Origin: Adiantum capillus-veneris
Lineage: Eukaryota > Streptophyta > Polypodiopsida > Polypodiales > Pteridaceae
Reading direction: 5' to 3'
Assembly (NCBI GenBank): GCA_014529385.2
Contig: CM043954.1
Coordinates: 5,743,806-5,807,805, forward strand
Length of the DNA stretch: 64,000 nucleotides
A program made the translations under genes and the position numbers. The notes beneath the pieces were generated by a model. The model saw only the letters and a program-made list of their open reading frames with translations. It did no database searches and was not told the origin of the DNA. Positions 11,563-22,752 of the stretch are shown in pieces. Within the stretch, counting starts at the first letter, position 1, and each line of letters starts with the position of its first letter.

Positions 11563-11720
11563 GGGGGAGGGGAGGAGAGAGAGAGAGAGAGAGGGAGGAA
11601 CGCTGAGGAGAACTCAGAGATTCGTGGAGAGGGGAAAGGAAAAAAGGGCATCCGTGATGAAGCAAGCTCATGTAGCTTGTACAGGGCGGAGTTTTGCTAT
11701 CATCAGAGGCTCATTCCACA

Positions 11721-13480
11721 CTAATACCGCCTGTATGGTTTGGTGCAGGTTAATCTTGCATGCAATGGCCAGTTTTGCATCTCTCCCAAAGCGTCTTTCA
11801 TTTTGAGTCTATAGGCTTGAAAAAAAAAAGGCACAACTATGTATAGAGTTGAAACTTCTTTGCATAGAGGAATAAGTTTAATTCTCAAAAGAGGCATCTT
11901 TAGCTTTATTACACAATTGATTTGATGACTAAAAAAGATCTCTTTTGAGGAGGGACAGAGGAAGGGAAGAAGGGTGTTGAAACACTGAAGCATTTCTCTG
12001 TAGCCATCTATACTACATAATATGTCCTTTCTAAATATTCCATAGGGTCAAACACCCATCCCTTTACAATTGCCCAACAGCAGATCCTTAAAGTCCAAGG
12101 GTATGAGGATATTTGGGAGAGTTATATAAAAATTGAATGATGTCATGTTATCCTTGTACTTAAACTAGATGTCAGCACAACTTTCTGTGACCAGCTTGCA
12201 TTTGATACACATTCCATTGCCAATTCCAACTCTAAGAGATCTTTCAATAGTCCATATACCTTGATGGATTATAAGCCACATTAAAATTGTTTGTTTGTTA
12301 GCATTTGGGTAGGCCCAAAGACATTTGAAACGATATGTCTATTGCTTATAGCTCTAGCTCAACTTCCAAATCCTATTAAGCTTTTGTTTGAGGGAGTTCT
12401 CCACAATCCTTTGGGCTTAAACTCTTTGAGCATCTGAGAAACTATGAAGGAAGCCTTGCTAGTGGCGTGCACTATTTTGACAAGTACCCTTATCTTTTCC
12501 ATACATTGTTTGGCTCTTTGAAGATACCATATAGAATTTGCAGCTGAAATTGAGAATTCCCTTTTCATAGCTTGAGGAGATTTGAGTTGTCCATTCTCTC
12601 CCACATCCTTCCAAACTTTGATTCCAACCTTCAAACACTAGTTATGAGCCTTGTTCCTGACTCCAACTTTGGCTTTTCCTTCAAAGAATCCAAACCAAAA
12701 GGAATCTAGCAAAAAGGATATATGGTTAGATAAAATATCTTGGAAGGTTCCTAGTTGGATTTAACAGAGTTCCACACATTTCACATTCTGCACACCAGCT
12801 TGGAACCATAGGGGATACATAAGACAAGAGCAAGCAAGACATCTCTGAGTTGTAGATTGGTCCATTGCTTTGTAATTATGCACCTTAAATATATGCACAT
12901 CTCTTTTGAGTAGAAATACCCAATAGTCTTCTGAGTCTGAAGCTCTCCAGATCCATTTTGCTGCCATTTTAACAGAGACATAATCAAGATTGAGGATGCA
13001 AAACTCTCCTTTCTCCTTTGGAAGGCAGCATGTTCCCATGACACTTTAGAAATCTTTGGGTGATATATATCTCCTCGCCATAGAAAGGATCGGGTCAGGG
13101 AGAACACATGATTCAACTGATACTTGGTTGGACACCAACAAGACAGAAAATAGATTAGAGAAGGAAGCAAATAGTGATTAAGAACAAATGCTCTTGAGGA
13201 GATAGAAGTCTGATGGAACTTCCATTTGTTGATTTTGTGCTTAAATTTGTCAGCCACCCATTCCCATCTCTGAGCATAGGTAATCTCGACGCCCATTGGG
13301 AAGTCAAGAAGTTTAAGACTTGCCCATATCTGATTTCCATACATCTAGCTTTAGTAATGACTTGTTTGAATTGATCCTTGGAGGACTTCTATCCAGCCTT
13401 AGTGTGGTTGATTACAGTCCATTGGCCATATAGAAGGTGTCTAAACATGTCCAAAACTAGTATGCCTCAATCGAATCACT
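11721..13480 (-). pseudogene. 5'-truncated LINE copy, post-RT part only
   Basis: The frame at 12,781-13,344 reads YAQRWEWVADKFKHKINKWK, then LPSLIYFLSCWCP and SLTRSFLWRGD, with ISKVSWEHAAFQRRK and a shifted WIWRASDSE. This is the region between RT and the C-terminus of plant LINE ORF2. At 12,359-12,634 more C-terminal text (GIKVWKDVGENG) continues it. The segment begins near 13,480 with DNA homologous to 7,490-7,610 of the other LINE, just downstream of FADD. The two copies overlap by only about 150 bp of homology. 5' truncation is typical of LINE insertion. The 3' end is uncertain, somewhere between 11,650 and 12,000. Confidence 0.75.
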
Positions 13481-13484
13481 GTGG

Positions 13485-14072
13485 AAATGGTGTGAATTAA
13501 ACAAGAAGAGCAGATTTGTACCTTACACCTCATCGCGTCTCTTATTCTGAAGGCTTTGTAGCATCTCTCCTCGAAGCTTTCACCAAAAACTCTATGACCT
13601 CGCATCACAAACAAGATTTTGCATTAAAAGATGTATGGAGGTGAAAATATACACATTACAATAAAGATGGAGAGAGATGCATTTCGTGCATTTGTGATGA
13701 TTGTGCCCATAAATAAAAAAAGAAAAAACCATACATACATATGGTGTGGAGTTGGCACCATTCTCCACATTTATAATAATACCATAGGGAACGTGCCCTT
13801 CCCCCGCCACTTTTATCCCCTCTAGTGTTGAAGGGGGACTTATGCTTCTCCTCCAGTGTTGGAGGGACTTTCTTATTGTAAAAATACTACAACTGTACAA
13901 GGAAGAAGTCATTACCGATGTTTTATGAAAACATGTATCATTCCACATTGCCATGCCGTGGTGTATCGTCTATGTGTCTCTTTGTTGGGCATCCCCAAAA
14001 ATTCTTCGACCATTGTCACCTTCATCTACAACCTTTGGAATGGAAATGATGTAAACTAATTGCTCTAATGAG
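13485..14072. other. No gene recognised
   Basis: Flanking DNA immediately left of element A. Open frames are short and without motifs. A CTCCAGTGTTGGAGGG phrase near 13,850 partly repeats CTCTAGTGTTGAAGGGG just upstream. Confidence 0.45.
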
Positions 14073-14077
14073 TACAT
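14073..14077. repeat. Target-site duplication of element A, left copy (tacat)
   Basis: TACAT directly precedes the TGTTGG start of the 5' LTR and recurs at 59,164-59,168 directly after the CA end of the 3' LTR. Confidence 0.93.
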
Positions 14078-14289
14078 TGTTGGAGCCCCATTGGTCCAAT
14101 TGTTGTAATGAGCCCATTTGTAAAGCATATCAAATTCCATTTTTTATGTCAAAGACGTCTTATCAGTTTGATCCATTCGTTTGGATTATGTAAATATTAG
14201 TCAGTTAGTCAGGACTCAGAATTATTTCCACTTTTGTAATCATGAGCAAGAGAACCCCATGTACATTTTTTGAGCTAAGGTGACTAAAG

Positions 14290-14297
14290 TATAAAAG
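14290..14297 (+). promoter_or_regulatory. TATA box of element A LTR
   Basis: TATAAAAG lies 212 bases into the LTR and is conserved in the 3' LTR near 58,437. It would set the start of the genomic RNA near 14,320, just before the GA microsatellite. Confidence 0.65.
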
Positions 14298-14352
14298 TCA
14301 CCTTAGAACCATTTTTTGGATAACATTTGAATTAATCCTGTGTCGTACGAGT

Positions 14353-14411
<59 letters not shown>
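14353..14411. repeat. (GA)n microsatellite in LTR A
   Basis: About 29 GA units. The 3' LTR copy at 58,501-58,540 is shorter and has one AAAG interruption. Confidence 0.95.
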
Positions 14412-14414
<3 letters not shown>

Positions 14415-15039
14415 GTGTGTCTTATCCTCTTCGCTACGCGCTTCTCCCTCACCGGATTCACGATGCGACCACACCACCGTGATAGTCTCTTCGAGAGCTA
14501 CGCGCCCACGCCACGCATTCGCCGTTTCGAGTTGATCGCGATCGATTCTTCCTCGAGCTTGTTTTGCTTGTAAGTAGCTCAAACGGTGTCTGTTTTCAAT
14601 AATCAAGTGCTTCATGGAATGAGAAAGAGATTAGCTACACATAGATACTGATAAACTTAAGTTTCGCCCACTTTTGGATTATGACATGTTGGTCTATCGC
14701 AACAGCATTCGAGATAGCTAGGGTTCAAATCTGGTGAGATTAGACTTATAGGTAAGTATGTCCTAGTGAGAGGATGGTGCCTAGTAAGTTTGATGCGATT
14801 CTGAGTTCATTGGACGTGTAAACTGTGTTGTGAGAGTTAAGGGATAGGGTGGGTTGCATTCTACCAGGGTTAGTGATTGATGCATCATAAAAGTGCTTAT
14901 GTGTAGATTGGTCTCAGCCTGACAAGCTAACGAGATTGCCTACGTGCACCTACGGGTTAGTCGTGTCATCGGATGATAAGTATGTTGTCTGTGTCGTGCT
15001 CGTGAGTATGAACATGGGAGTACTTAAGCCCTAAAACAT

Positions 15040-15057
15040 TGGCACCGTTGCCGGGGA
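15040..15057 (+). other. Primer binding site, Asp-tRNA type (element A)
   Basis: TGGCACCGTTGCCGGGGA matches the complement of the 3' end of plant Asp-tRNA (TGGCGCCGTTGCCGGGGA) except for one G-to-A change at a CpG. It lies one base after the LTR. Confidence 0.85.
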
Positions 15058-15813
15058 CACAAGACCTTAAGTAGGGAGATCTACGTCACTCGTGTGATGG
15101 TTAGCTTACTTTAGTTTTGACTAGAGAGAGCTTAAACTTTTAGAACAAGATCCAAGATAGAGTATCCTGAGGTCTAGTGGATAGCCAGGAAGCCAGTGTC
15201 TTGCCGAGGGTCTGCGACTAGTTAGATTTAGTTAAATAGGATAATGAGGAGTTATGGTTTTTGGTTTTGAGTGCTTGTTATACTTGTGAGGAAATAGAGT
15301 AGAAAAACGCTATAAAACCGCAAAAAACAAACAAAAAGAAGAAACAATAAGGCTGTTTGCTTGCCTTGAAAGAAAAACCCACCTCATATACCCTTGAAAG
15401 GGGTGAAAAGAGTCGACATTGAAATTTATGATTCAACACTCGAGAAAACATAAAAACTGTGACCAAAACCAACAAAAGAAAAAAAAAAGAAACATGTGAT
15501 TGTCATAAGGAAACACTAAGAGAACCTAAAAGAGGCCAAGATGAGATATAACCATTAGCCAAGGGTAAACTGACTGTGTCATGAGGTATGACTGATGTGC
15601 ACAAGTTTAAGATGCAATGTCATCAAATTTGCATCACTTCAAGTGCAATGGAGTTGTGAATTGTCAGAGAAAAGTGAAATTTTTGAAGTGCTTGAGTTTG
15701 AGGTCAAAATAAGTCCAAACTTCACAAAACTTGGGGGATAGACTTGTATGGGCCCAAGGAACAAGAGTATGCAAAAACAGACAAAAAATTGAGTCCCTAT
15801 TACTCATTGCCTG

Positions 15814-15829
15814 GTCTATCGCGATAGAC
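15814..15829. repeat. Palindrome copy 1, GTCTATCGCGATAGAC
   Basis: Perfect 16-bp self-complementary sequence in the leader of A. Confidence 0.95.
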
Positions 15830-16113
15830 TGGTGAAGGTGGTGTTTTTCTAGCAACAAGCAAAAAACCCTTACACCACAAGCTTAACACATCAATACAAG
15901 GGTACTCACAAAAATTGAGTGAATTTGAACACCAATTTTGACCCCAAAACTTCAAAACTGGTGTTTGGAGTCTGGATTCAGAGACAAGGGCAAGAAGTCT
16001 TTGACCAGATGTCCAAACAGTGCCAAAATTGGTCAATGCACTACACAAGGGGAAACTAAACTAACTGTGGGGAAAACTTTGGAAAAAAAAGCTGAAAATG
16101 AAGAAAGAGCTCA

Positions 16114-16129
16114 GTCTATCGCGATAGAC
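16114..16129. repeat. Palindrome copy 2
   Basis: Perfect 16-bp copy, 300 bp after copy 1. Confidence 0.95.
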
Positions 16130-16410
16130 CAAGGAACTTTCTGTTGGGGAACTTTTCTTTCAAATTTTCCCTAGGGAGAGCTTTATCAGGGCCTAAATAG
16201 CAGACACACCAAAATTCAAGGCATTTAGATCACTAAAGGTCAATGTGAGGGTTAGATAGAGAATCAAGCTCTGACTGAAATACTAAAAGGGGACCAAAAC
16301 CCAACCCAAGTGTCCAAACCTCACAAAACTTGAGGGATAGGCTATAGAGGGTAACTAGAACCCAAGGGTAAAGTCACAATTTTGAACTGACTTGTGCTGA
16401 GCAAACTGTC

Positions 16411-16428
16411 AGTCTATCGCGATAGACT
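16411..16428. repeat. Palindrome copy 3, 18 bp
   Basis: AGTCTATCGCGATAGACT, perfect over 18 bp, 298 bp after copy 2. Confidence 0.95.
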
Positions 16429-16670
16429 AAGGAAGTAGTGAGTCAGACATTTTTACATTTTGTGACTGTACTGCTAGAACATACTCTCTATATAGATCCC
16501 AGCCATCATTTCATCATCGAAATTGGACCACCAGAAGACTGACTAAGTGGTTGTTGTATATACTTGAAAGTTTTTTTGGTAATTTAGGGAAAACACTTGT
16601 GAACAGACTAACCATCCTTGTGTAGATCCCAGAAGGAGGTCATCACAAAGCTATACAGGAAGAAGTAGTC

Positions 16671-16679
16671 CAGGTAAGC
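16671..16679 (+). promoter_or_regulatory. Candidate 5' splice site before gag of A
   Basis: CAG|GTAAGC is a near-ideal plant donor, 35 bases before the gag ATG. Together with the acceptor-like site at 32,028 it would remove gag-pol and place the leader before the accessory ORF. This is inferred from sequence only. Confidence 0.45.
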
Positions 16680-16708
16680 TTTAAGTTTGCAACAAAACTT
16701 TTATTCTT

Positions 16709-18029
16709 ATGTATTTGAGGTCAGGAGCCTTTGTTAAGTCGGGAGCTAAAAGTGTCAAAAGTCAAGTTAGCACCACGTCCACAGAAGAGAGTGTAACTCA
16801 GACGAGACTAGACCCATTGGCACCAATCATTGAAGAGGGAAGTGATACTGACACTTCGTCAGAAAATTCCTTCTTCATGATGGGGAGTCAACAGCCAGTA
16901 GGTTTCAACGGTGAAGGACCAATGCCAGGGGGGAGCACCTCCCTACATCCTTTAAACGAAACCAAGTTCACTATAATCTTCTTGGAAGGAACTAACTCAA
17001 GGGGAGTCCTAGTCTATTCTGACTATCGGGGACGCAAGTGTATCTGTATTGAAGAAAGACCGGCTCAGAGACTAGAGATAATTCGAGTCTACGATGATGG
17101 AGACAGATTCAGAGATGAAAAGGGAAACCACTATCTGATAGAAAGTAACCCTCAGGATTACAACAGATATGGGGATAACGTGGCCAAAGGGAAAATGGTT
17201 TCAGAAACCCAAGAACCGCCTCCTAACATTGATCGACCTGGAGCACTTTTTATGTATGATAAGAAAACAAACAGAGTCCCAACCTATAATGAGAATGTAG
17301 GGATTTACAAGCATGAAAGCGAAGGAATAGTCTCTTACTTTCAATGCAAGGAACCCTACCCGAATGAATTAAGCAAAGACAAGGTTCTTTACTTATTTTC
17401 TTATGAAACTGCTATGGGGAAAGATATTGTTTTTGTTGACAGATACGGGCGAGAATACAAACGTATTCTCCCAGAAGAGGTTGAAAAGGCAACAGTTCCG
17501 GGAGCATCGACCTATGGCCCCGACGAAGTACCAAGAGCCACCTACTCCCCTAGCATGTCGACTAATCCCTTTTCAGAAGAGTATGATGCTACCTCACATT
17601 CTACCCAACCACCGACGACCAAATACCAGGACCAACCAGCTACTCAGCCATCACTGCAGACATGGCTTCGACAGAGTGCTACATTAGAACAAGGCTGAAC
17701 CCGAGAGGGTTATCAAACCGCACGAGGGTTAAGGGATTTACAAGAACCACCACTCCATGCACAGTATCAAGGAGAGAGTAAGCCAAAGACTCAGGGGTCA
17801 ACTAAGCTTGGAAGAACACCATGAGAACGAGTTCGGAGAGATGAACCATCTCTGCCGAGAGCTATTAGAAATTATGGATTAGGAGCACCATTGGGAGAAG
17901 AACCTGGCCACTACAGAAGACAAGAGGAGGTATATCGACTACGACGGGGAGATCCCATGATGAGATTTGGAGACCATCATAGAATTAGACCTTCTCAAGT
18001 GCAAAAATGGATAAACAAGAAATATACGG
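16709..18029 (+). pseudogene. Element A gag, N-terminal part, interrupted by D
   Basis: The frame starts MYLRSGAFVKSG, and an M-x-LRSG start also opens the gag of elements B and C. The following 330 residues are polar, with no recognised domain. TGA at 17,696 and another TGA near 17,829 interrupt it. The same frame continues through RRQEEVYRLRRGD to QVQKWINKKYT and meets element D. Reading resumes at 22,753 in frame as GSKDPRDHVAAF. The protein would form the virus-like particle core. The LRSG start is the reason for choosing this Met. Confidence 0.82.
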
Positions 18030-18091
18030 TGTGAGCGGGATGAAAACACACACAGCGCCTCTATAACGACCCGACACACACTCTTGGGAAG

Positions 18092-18126
<35 letters not shown>

Positions 18127-19028
18127 GGGGCACCACTCGGCTTACACAACACACCTGGCCGAGACAAGGAACACACCTCTGGAGTGAGAGGAGAGAGACT
18201 ATCCACTTGCCCACTCCAAACAGACACACACACACACACACCCAAAAAACTCAGCTCAAAAGAGGATAATTTCTGATAATTAGATACAAATGAGCTTGGT
18301 CCAACACCAATGGGGCAAACAGCTCACACAATATGAGTAAAATATGCCAGATACAATCACAAATTGGAGCAGAAACTTCGCTCATAGGAGAAACTTACAC
18401 AGCAAAAATAGCAGAAAAAGAGTGAGGAACGTTTTTTCTGGTCTTCTCTCTGTTTTCTCAGTTCCCACACTTAGATTTATTAGTTGGGCACCCTTGGCCT
18501 TTTAGATGACCTCAAACGGACCCCGAACAGGCCAAAAACTGACCTCGCAGTGCATAGTTGTCACCTTTTTGCATCATTCGCACACCTGGCACTCAACTTT
18601 TTTCCAATAATGCATCTCGCCACCACGTGAAGTGGCTCCAAAAAAAGGTCCTCATGATGACCTTTCTGCATAATTCTCACAAGCAAACACCCACGTTGTG
18701 TCCATACTTCTCCGCGTGCAAGTATTGACCCCGTTCGCCCTCCTGACGCCACTAGATGCCATCTGACGCACTTGCTTGCCTCATGTCGTCGGCCCGCGGA
18801 TAACTTCCTCGAGAAGTTTTACGTGCTACCAACTCCTCATTATTGTAGAAAAAACACACCGGTACTGGTAATAGTGAAAATCGATGCACTATGTACATGG
18901 TGTCCTACCTGTACACATGTGGGCCCCACATAACCACTTGGCTCTGGAAAATGGGCAATTCTTTATTTGATGCACCATGCATGTATATGTACATATGCGC
19001 AATACCTTGCTCCAAAAAACTCCTGACA
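18030..19028 (-). repeat. Element D 3' LTR (left), 999 bp
   Basis: Homologous to 21,613-22,752. It has a longer CA repeat near 18,093 but lacks about 160 bp present in the other LTR between GAGTGAGGAA and CGTTTTTTCT (junction near 18,429). Confidence 0.93.
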
Positions 19029-19046
19029 TAATTTGCCCACCCCCTA
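19029..19046 (-). other. Polypurine tract of element D
   Basis: On the minus strand TAGGGGGTGGGCAAATTA directly precedes the 3' LTR. It is a purine-rich but interrupted tract. Confidence 0.55.
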
Positions 19047-19330
19047 GCCTGCTAGAGCATTCATGCTCAGCAGCAGCACTAGTAGATGCTCATTCCACCT
19101 GGATCAAAAGGCCAAAGGCATATCGCCTGATTCACAAGAAGCATCATAACACCACACCTACATTTGTCAACAATCAACCAAAATGCACCATAGGTATATT
19201 CAACTAACACATCCGCCCTGTCCGGAGTTCCAAAAGCATAAATATTGCATGCCACATTCAACCGAACCGATAGAGACAACTCAAGTGACTCATCACCTGG
19301 CATCTTGGCTTCACCAGCCATAGAAACAAC
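19047..19330 (-). other. Element D post-gag remnant
   Basis: The minus frame at 19,079-19,321 contains AICLWPFDPGG. This looks like the C-terminal tail of an element polyprotein, left after deletion of pol. It is not in frame with a start and I cannot assign it further. Confidence 0.4.
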
Positions 19331-20644
19331 CTACAAATCATGCACCCAAGTAGCTAAAAGCATTGTGTGAAGGTAAAGTTGTTGATATCCAAAGCACAAA
19401 AGTATCCCTCCAACACACATATCCCTGGCATAGGCATCCACATAGCTGAGATTGGACTCATATATGCCAAACCCCTTCTCATCATCATAAGCATACTCAT
19501 CATCACACATAACTTTATCCACATCATAATCATGTCTAGCACCACTATCCATAGCTTCTAGCATGGGTTCATCAGTCTCCAAGAATACAGATCCCTGCTC
19601 TAAACCACAAGCATGCTCACAAATCGGTTCAATCACTGCACATGCATCAAAATATGGCTTCAAAACAGGATCCACATCCAACAAATCCACAAAATGGCTC
19701 TCAACCTTGCCCTCTTCCCTAATTCCCAAGGAACTAGTATCCAAATATACGTGCTCATCATAAATAACCTCGACCTCACACTCACACCTAGAATCACAAG
19801 GTACACAAGTAGCCAATGCATCCTCTTCAAGAATTTTCAATCCTGTATCCAAAGCATTACTCACCTCTTTAGGCTCTTCCATAAACCTGTCAACCTGCAA
19901 GACCTCTTTACGCTTCACAATAGACCTTGGGAAGAAATGAGAAACATCATAGGATAGGCTACTTTTCACCTGCTTAGGCTTAACTTCATCTTCCATGTCA
20001 AATCCATTTTGCACATGCATACCTGTACTGATACCATGTTCCTCAAGACGCTTAAACTTCCATTCCTTGTGCTTTGCAATGCATACTGCATCTTCAAAAG
20101 ACTCGGGCCTCTTCAACTCAACTTCGAACCGCAACCAAGGTGACAAACCATCAACAAAAAAACTTTTCTTCAATGAACAAGGGGGGGTCTCATCCTTAAG
20201 AGCAACACACCAACGAGTCCATAAATCTGTAAAACCTTGTACATAGGCATCAACACCTTGACAAGAACCTTGCTTAAGAGCATTGAGCTCATTCCATACT
20301 GCATTTGCATCTTCAAAAACCTGGAAACGCTCTAAAAAAGCTTCTATAAACTTGTCAAGACTCAAACCATAAGAAGAAGCCACTGCTTCTTTAGCTTCCA
20401 AATCCATGAACCAAACACAGGACTCATCTTTCAAAAGCAATCCAAATAGCCTCAAAATCTTCTCCTCATCACACATATTGTTGCTTATGCATGCCACCTC
20501 GACTTGCTCCAGAAAGTCTTCCGCATCTTCACCACTTCTTCCATGAAATTCCGGATAAGAGAAAGCCATGGTTACCCAAGTTACAATGCTTTGAGAACCC
20601 CTTTGAACACACGTGCAAGAACCCAAGACTGTTAACTGACTCAA
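19331..20644 (-). CDS. Element D gag protein (retrotransposon gag)
   Basis: This uninterrupted 437-codon frame encodes a capsid-type protein. The likely start is the internal Met at 20,569 (MAFSYPEFHGRSGEDAEDFL), because the preceding 25 residues are not gag-like. The segments PEFHGRSGEDAEDFLEQVE, WFMDLEAKE, FIEAFLERFQVFED, DAYVQGFTDLWTRW and FVDGLSPWLRFEVEL follow the order of the Retrotrans_gag capsid domain. The C-terminal 200 residues are acidic and contain no zinc knuckle. No protease or RT follows. Its open state contrasts with the stop-ridden frames of the host element A and suggests a younger insertion or retained function. Confidence 0.8.
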   Translation of the reverse strand: MSQLTVLGSCTCVQRGSQSIVTWVTMAFSYPEFHGRSGEDAEDFLEQVEVACISNNMCDEEKILRLFGLLLKDESCVWFMDLEAKEAVASSYGLSLDKFIEAFLERFQVFEDANAVWNELNALKQGSCQGVDAYVQGFTDLWTRWCVALKDETPPCSLKKSFFVDGLSPWLRFEVELKRPESFEDAVCIAKHKEWKFKRLEEHGISTGMHVQNGFDMEDEVKPKQVKSSLSYDVSHFFPRSIVKRKEVLQVDRFMEEPKEVSNALDTGLKILEEDALATCVPCDSRCECEVEVIYDEHVYLDTSSLGIREEGKVESHFVDLLDVDPVLKPYFDACAVIEPICEHACGLEQGSVFLETDEPMLEAMDSGARHDYDVDKVMCDDEYAYDDEKGFGIYESNLSYVDAYARDMCVGGILLCFGYQQLYLHTMLLATWVHDL

Positions 20645-21586
20645 TTCCCAAAAACTTCAATGGAGATCAACATCAGATAAGGACAAACACATGCACATCA
20701 AATGAGTTTTCATAGTTGATCATCGGAATCACAACAGGCAAAGGACATTCCAAGATCTCTCGTAATCTTCTTGGCCTGAACATAAAGACTATGCGTTGCT
20801 GGAAAAAGATCTTCCTGGACACATGAACATTAATCTGAATTCTTTGAGTTAAATGAAAAGGAGTGAACTGAGGGCCATTTTGATCATCCATTAAAGCCAA
20901 CTATGCAGCTCCCAAGAAGGCACACCTGTCTTATCCTCTGATTTTGCCAAAATTTCAGCAGCATAACAGCATAAATGGCTCAAAATACCAAAAAACCAGC
21001 CATCATAACTTTGGAAAATTTCGACAGAGTTTCCCCAGAAGTAGAGCAGTAGGAACCCAAAATATAGACTGTCTATGTATGCATAAACTGTCAACAATAG
21101 AACCCGAGCATCAAGTAGGACTCACTAGTACATAGCCTATGGCGATGTCACAAAAAGGGTGCTCCAACTACCTGTATCACCAAAAGGATCTCCACATTTG
21201 AGAATCCCCCAGATCAATAAAAACCTCACGGTATCGACCCTCACACGAAGGCGAATGCAACTCGCATATAGTCAAGTCTCAGAAATGACTATCTTCCAGA
21301 CCAAGTCTCAGAAATGGCTGGGACTGCCAAATAAAACCAAATATGGCTCCACAAAGGCGTACAATGGTAGTTCCCACAAGTAACGTACAATACCAACAAA
21401 CAATGCGCTCAAACAGGCGCCAAATGATGCATACCCAGAACAACTGCAAGTGACATCACTGCTAGTATATCACTGTACTCCAGCTACCTATACCTGTATA
21501 TGTCCCTGTAACTTGTAACCTGTAACCTGTAATCCCGAATCTCGAAGCTTGAAGCTCGAAGCTCGAAGAAGAAGGTACTCGAAGAA
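20645..21586 (-). other. Element D 5' leader
   Basis: Between primer site and gag, with no supported coding frame. Short tandem phrases such as CTCGAAGCTTGAAG lie next to the primer site near 21,541. Confidence 0.6.
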
Positions 21587-21606
21587 GATCCTCAGTGGGG
21601 GCGCCA
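21587..21606 (-). other. Primer binding site of element D
   Basis: On the minus strand TGGCGCCCCCACTGAGGATC lies six bases inside the LTR. It is complementary to a tRNA ending GGGGGCGCCA. It differs from the Asp-tRNA site of A, B and C, and I cannot name the tRNA. Confidence 0.65.
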
Positions 21607-21612
21607 AAAGAA

Positions 21613-22752
21613 TGTGAGCGGGATGAAAACACACACAGCGCCTCTATAACGACCCGACACACACTCTTGGGAAGATACACACACACACTAGGGGGCACCA
21701 CTCGGCTTACACAACACACCTGGCCGAGACAGGGAACACACCTCTGGAGTGAGAGGAGAGAGACTATCCACTTGCCCACTCCAAACAGACACACACACAC
21801 ACACACACCCAAAAAACTCAGCTCAAAAGAGGATAATTTCTGATAATTAGATACAAATGAGCTTGGTCCAACACCAATGGGGCAAACAGCTCACACAATA
21901 TGGGTAAAATATGCCAGATACAATCATAAATTGGAGCAGAAACTTCGCTCATAGGAGAAACTTACACAGCAAAAACAACAGAAAAAGAGTGAGGAATTTG
22001 GCAAAATGGACAGTGCCATCGCGTCCGGAATGGCCCAAAACCCCAGTCTACAATGTCAAAGTGCTCAAATGCGACCTCGGATGAGCAGTTTACGGCCAAA
22101 ACAGGCTCCAAAAACCCAAAAAACACACCTGCGGATGTTCTTCCTCTCTTCTCCACGTTTTTTCTAGTCTTCTCTCTATTTTTTCAGTTCTCACACTTAG
22201 ATTTATTAGTTGGGCACCCTTGGCCTTTTAGATGACCTCAAACGGACCCCGAACAGGCCAAAAACTGACCTCGCAGTGCATAGTTGTCACCTTTTTGCAT
22301 CATTCGCACACCTGGCACTCAGCTTTTCTCCAATAATGCATCTCGCCACCACGTGAAGTGGCCCCAAAAAAAGGTCCTCATGATGACCTTTCTGCATAAT
22401 TCTCAAGCAAACACCCACGTTGTGTCCATACTTCTCCGCGTGCAAGTATTGACCCCGTTCGCCCTCCTGACGCCACTAGATGCCATCTGACGCACTTGCT
22501 TACCTCATGTCGTCGGCCCGCGGATAGCTTCCTCGAGAAGTTTTACGCGCTACCAACTCCTCATTATTGTAGAAAAAACACACCGGTACTGGTAATAGTG
22601 AAAATCGATGCACTATGTACATGGTGTCCTACCTGTACACATGTGGGCCCCACATAAGCACCTGGCTCTGGAAAATGGGCAATTCTTTATTTGATGCACC
22701 ATGCATGTATATGTACATATGCGCAATCCCTTGCTCCAAAAAACTCCTGACA
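21613..22752 (-). repeat. Element D 5' LTR (right), 1,140 bp
   Basis: Full-length LTR matching 18,030-19,028 and including the roughly 160-bp segment (about 21,996-22,157) missing from the other LTR. Confidence 0.93.

Larger units (their letters stand above)
7391..11640 (-). mobile_element. LINE (L1-type non-LTR retrotransposon), 3' truncated
   Basis: On the minus strand the order is a GA-rich 5' leader (11,563-11,640, with a GA microsatellite), ORF1 with a DUF4283-like domain and a zinc knuckle, then ORF2 with EEP endonuclease, linker and reverse transcriptase. This is the layout of plant L1-type LINEs. The reading ends about 75 codons after the FADD motif at a GT/G repeat, so the C-terminal part of ORF2 and the 3' end are missing. 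Both ORFs are broken by frameshifts and stops. The missing part is represented, as a separate copy, by 11,721-13,480. Confidence 0.88.
14078..15038 (+). repeat. Element A 5' LTR, 961 bp
   Basis: Starts TGTTGGAGCCCC and ends CCCTAAAACA. The same sequence is found split at 35,472-35,566 and 58,315-59,163. It contains a TATA box, a GA microsatellite, and a diverged version of the element's palindrome at 14,692-14,718 (GTCTATCGCAACAGC then GAGATAGC). Confidence 0.95.
15058..16708 (+). other. Element A 5' leader with three palindromes
   Basis: Non-coding leader of 1.65 kb between primer site and gag. It contains three copies of the palindrome GTCTATCGCGATAGAC, 298-300 bp apart, embedded in strongly diverged repeat text. 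For example, TCCAAACTTCACAAAACTTG near 15,713 and TCCAAACCTCACAAAACTTG near 16,312 are related. It ends with a donor-like splice site. Only short frames are present. Confidence 0.8.
18030..22752 (-). mobile_element. Element D: gag-only non-autonomous LTR retrotransposon inserted in gag of A
   Basis: D has LTRs of 999 bp (18,030-19,028) and 1,140 bp (21,613-22,752), with TGTGAGCGGG and CTCCTGACA as plus-strand ends. The gag ORF and primer site place it on the minus strand. Flanks share ACGG (18,026-18,029 and 22,753-22,756), a 4-bp TSD, or 5 bp with one mismatch. The internal region of about 2.6 kb has gag only, with no protease, RT or integrase text, so D must be mobilised by a partner element. 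The insertion splits gag of A after KKYT. Confidence 0.9.

Noticed and set aside
18025-18029. 5-bp target-site duplication for element D
   Set aside because: TACGG and ACGGG do not match as 5-mers. Only ACGG is shared, so I report 4 bp.
22615-22752. Apparent N-terminus of the gag frame that starts at 22,615
   Set aside because: This part is the end of the right LTR of element D. True gag of A resumes at 22,753 and its upstream part is at 16,709-18,029.
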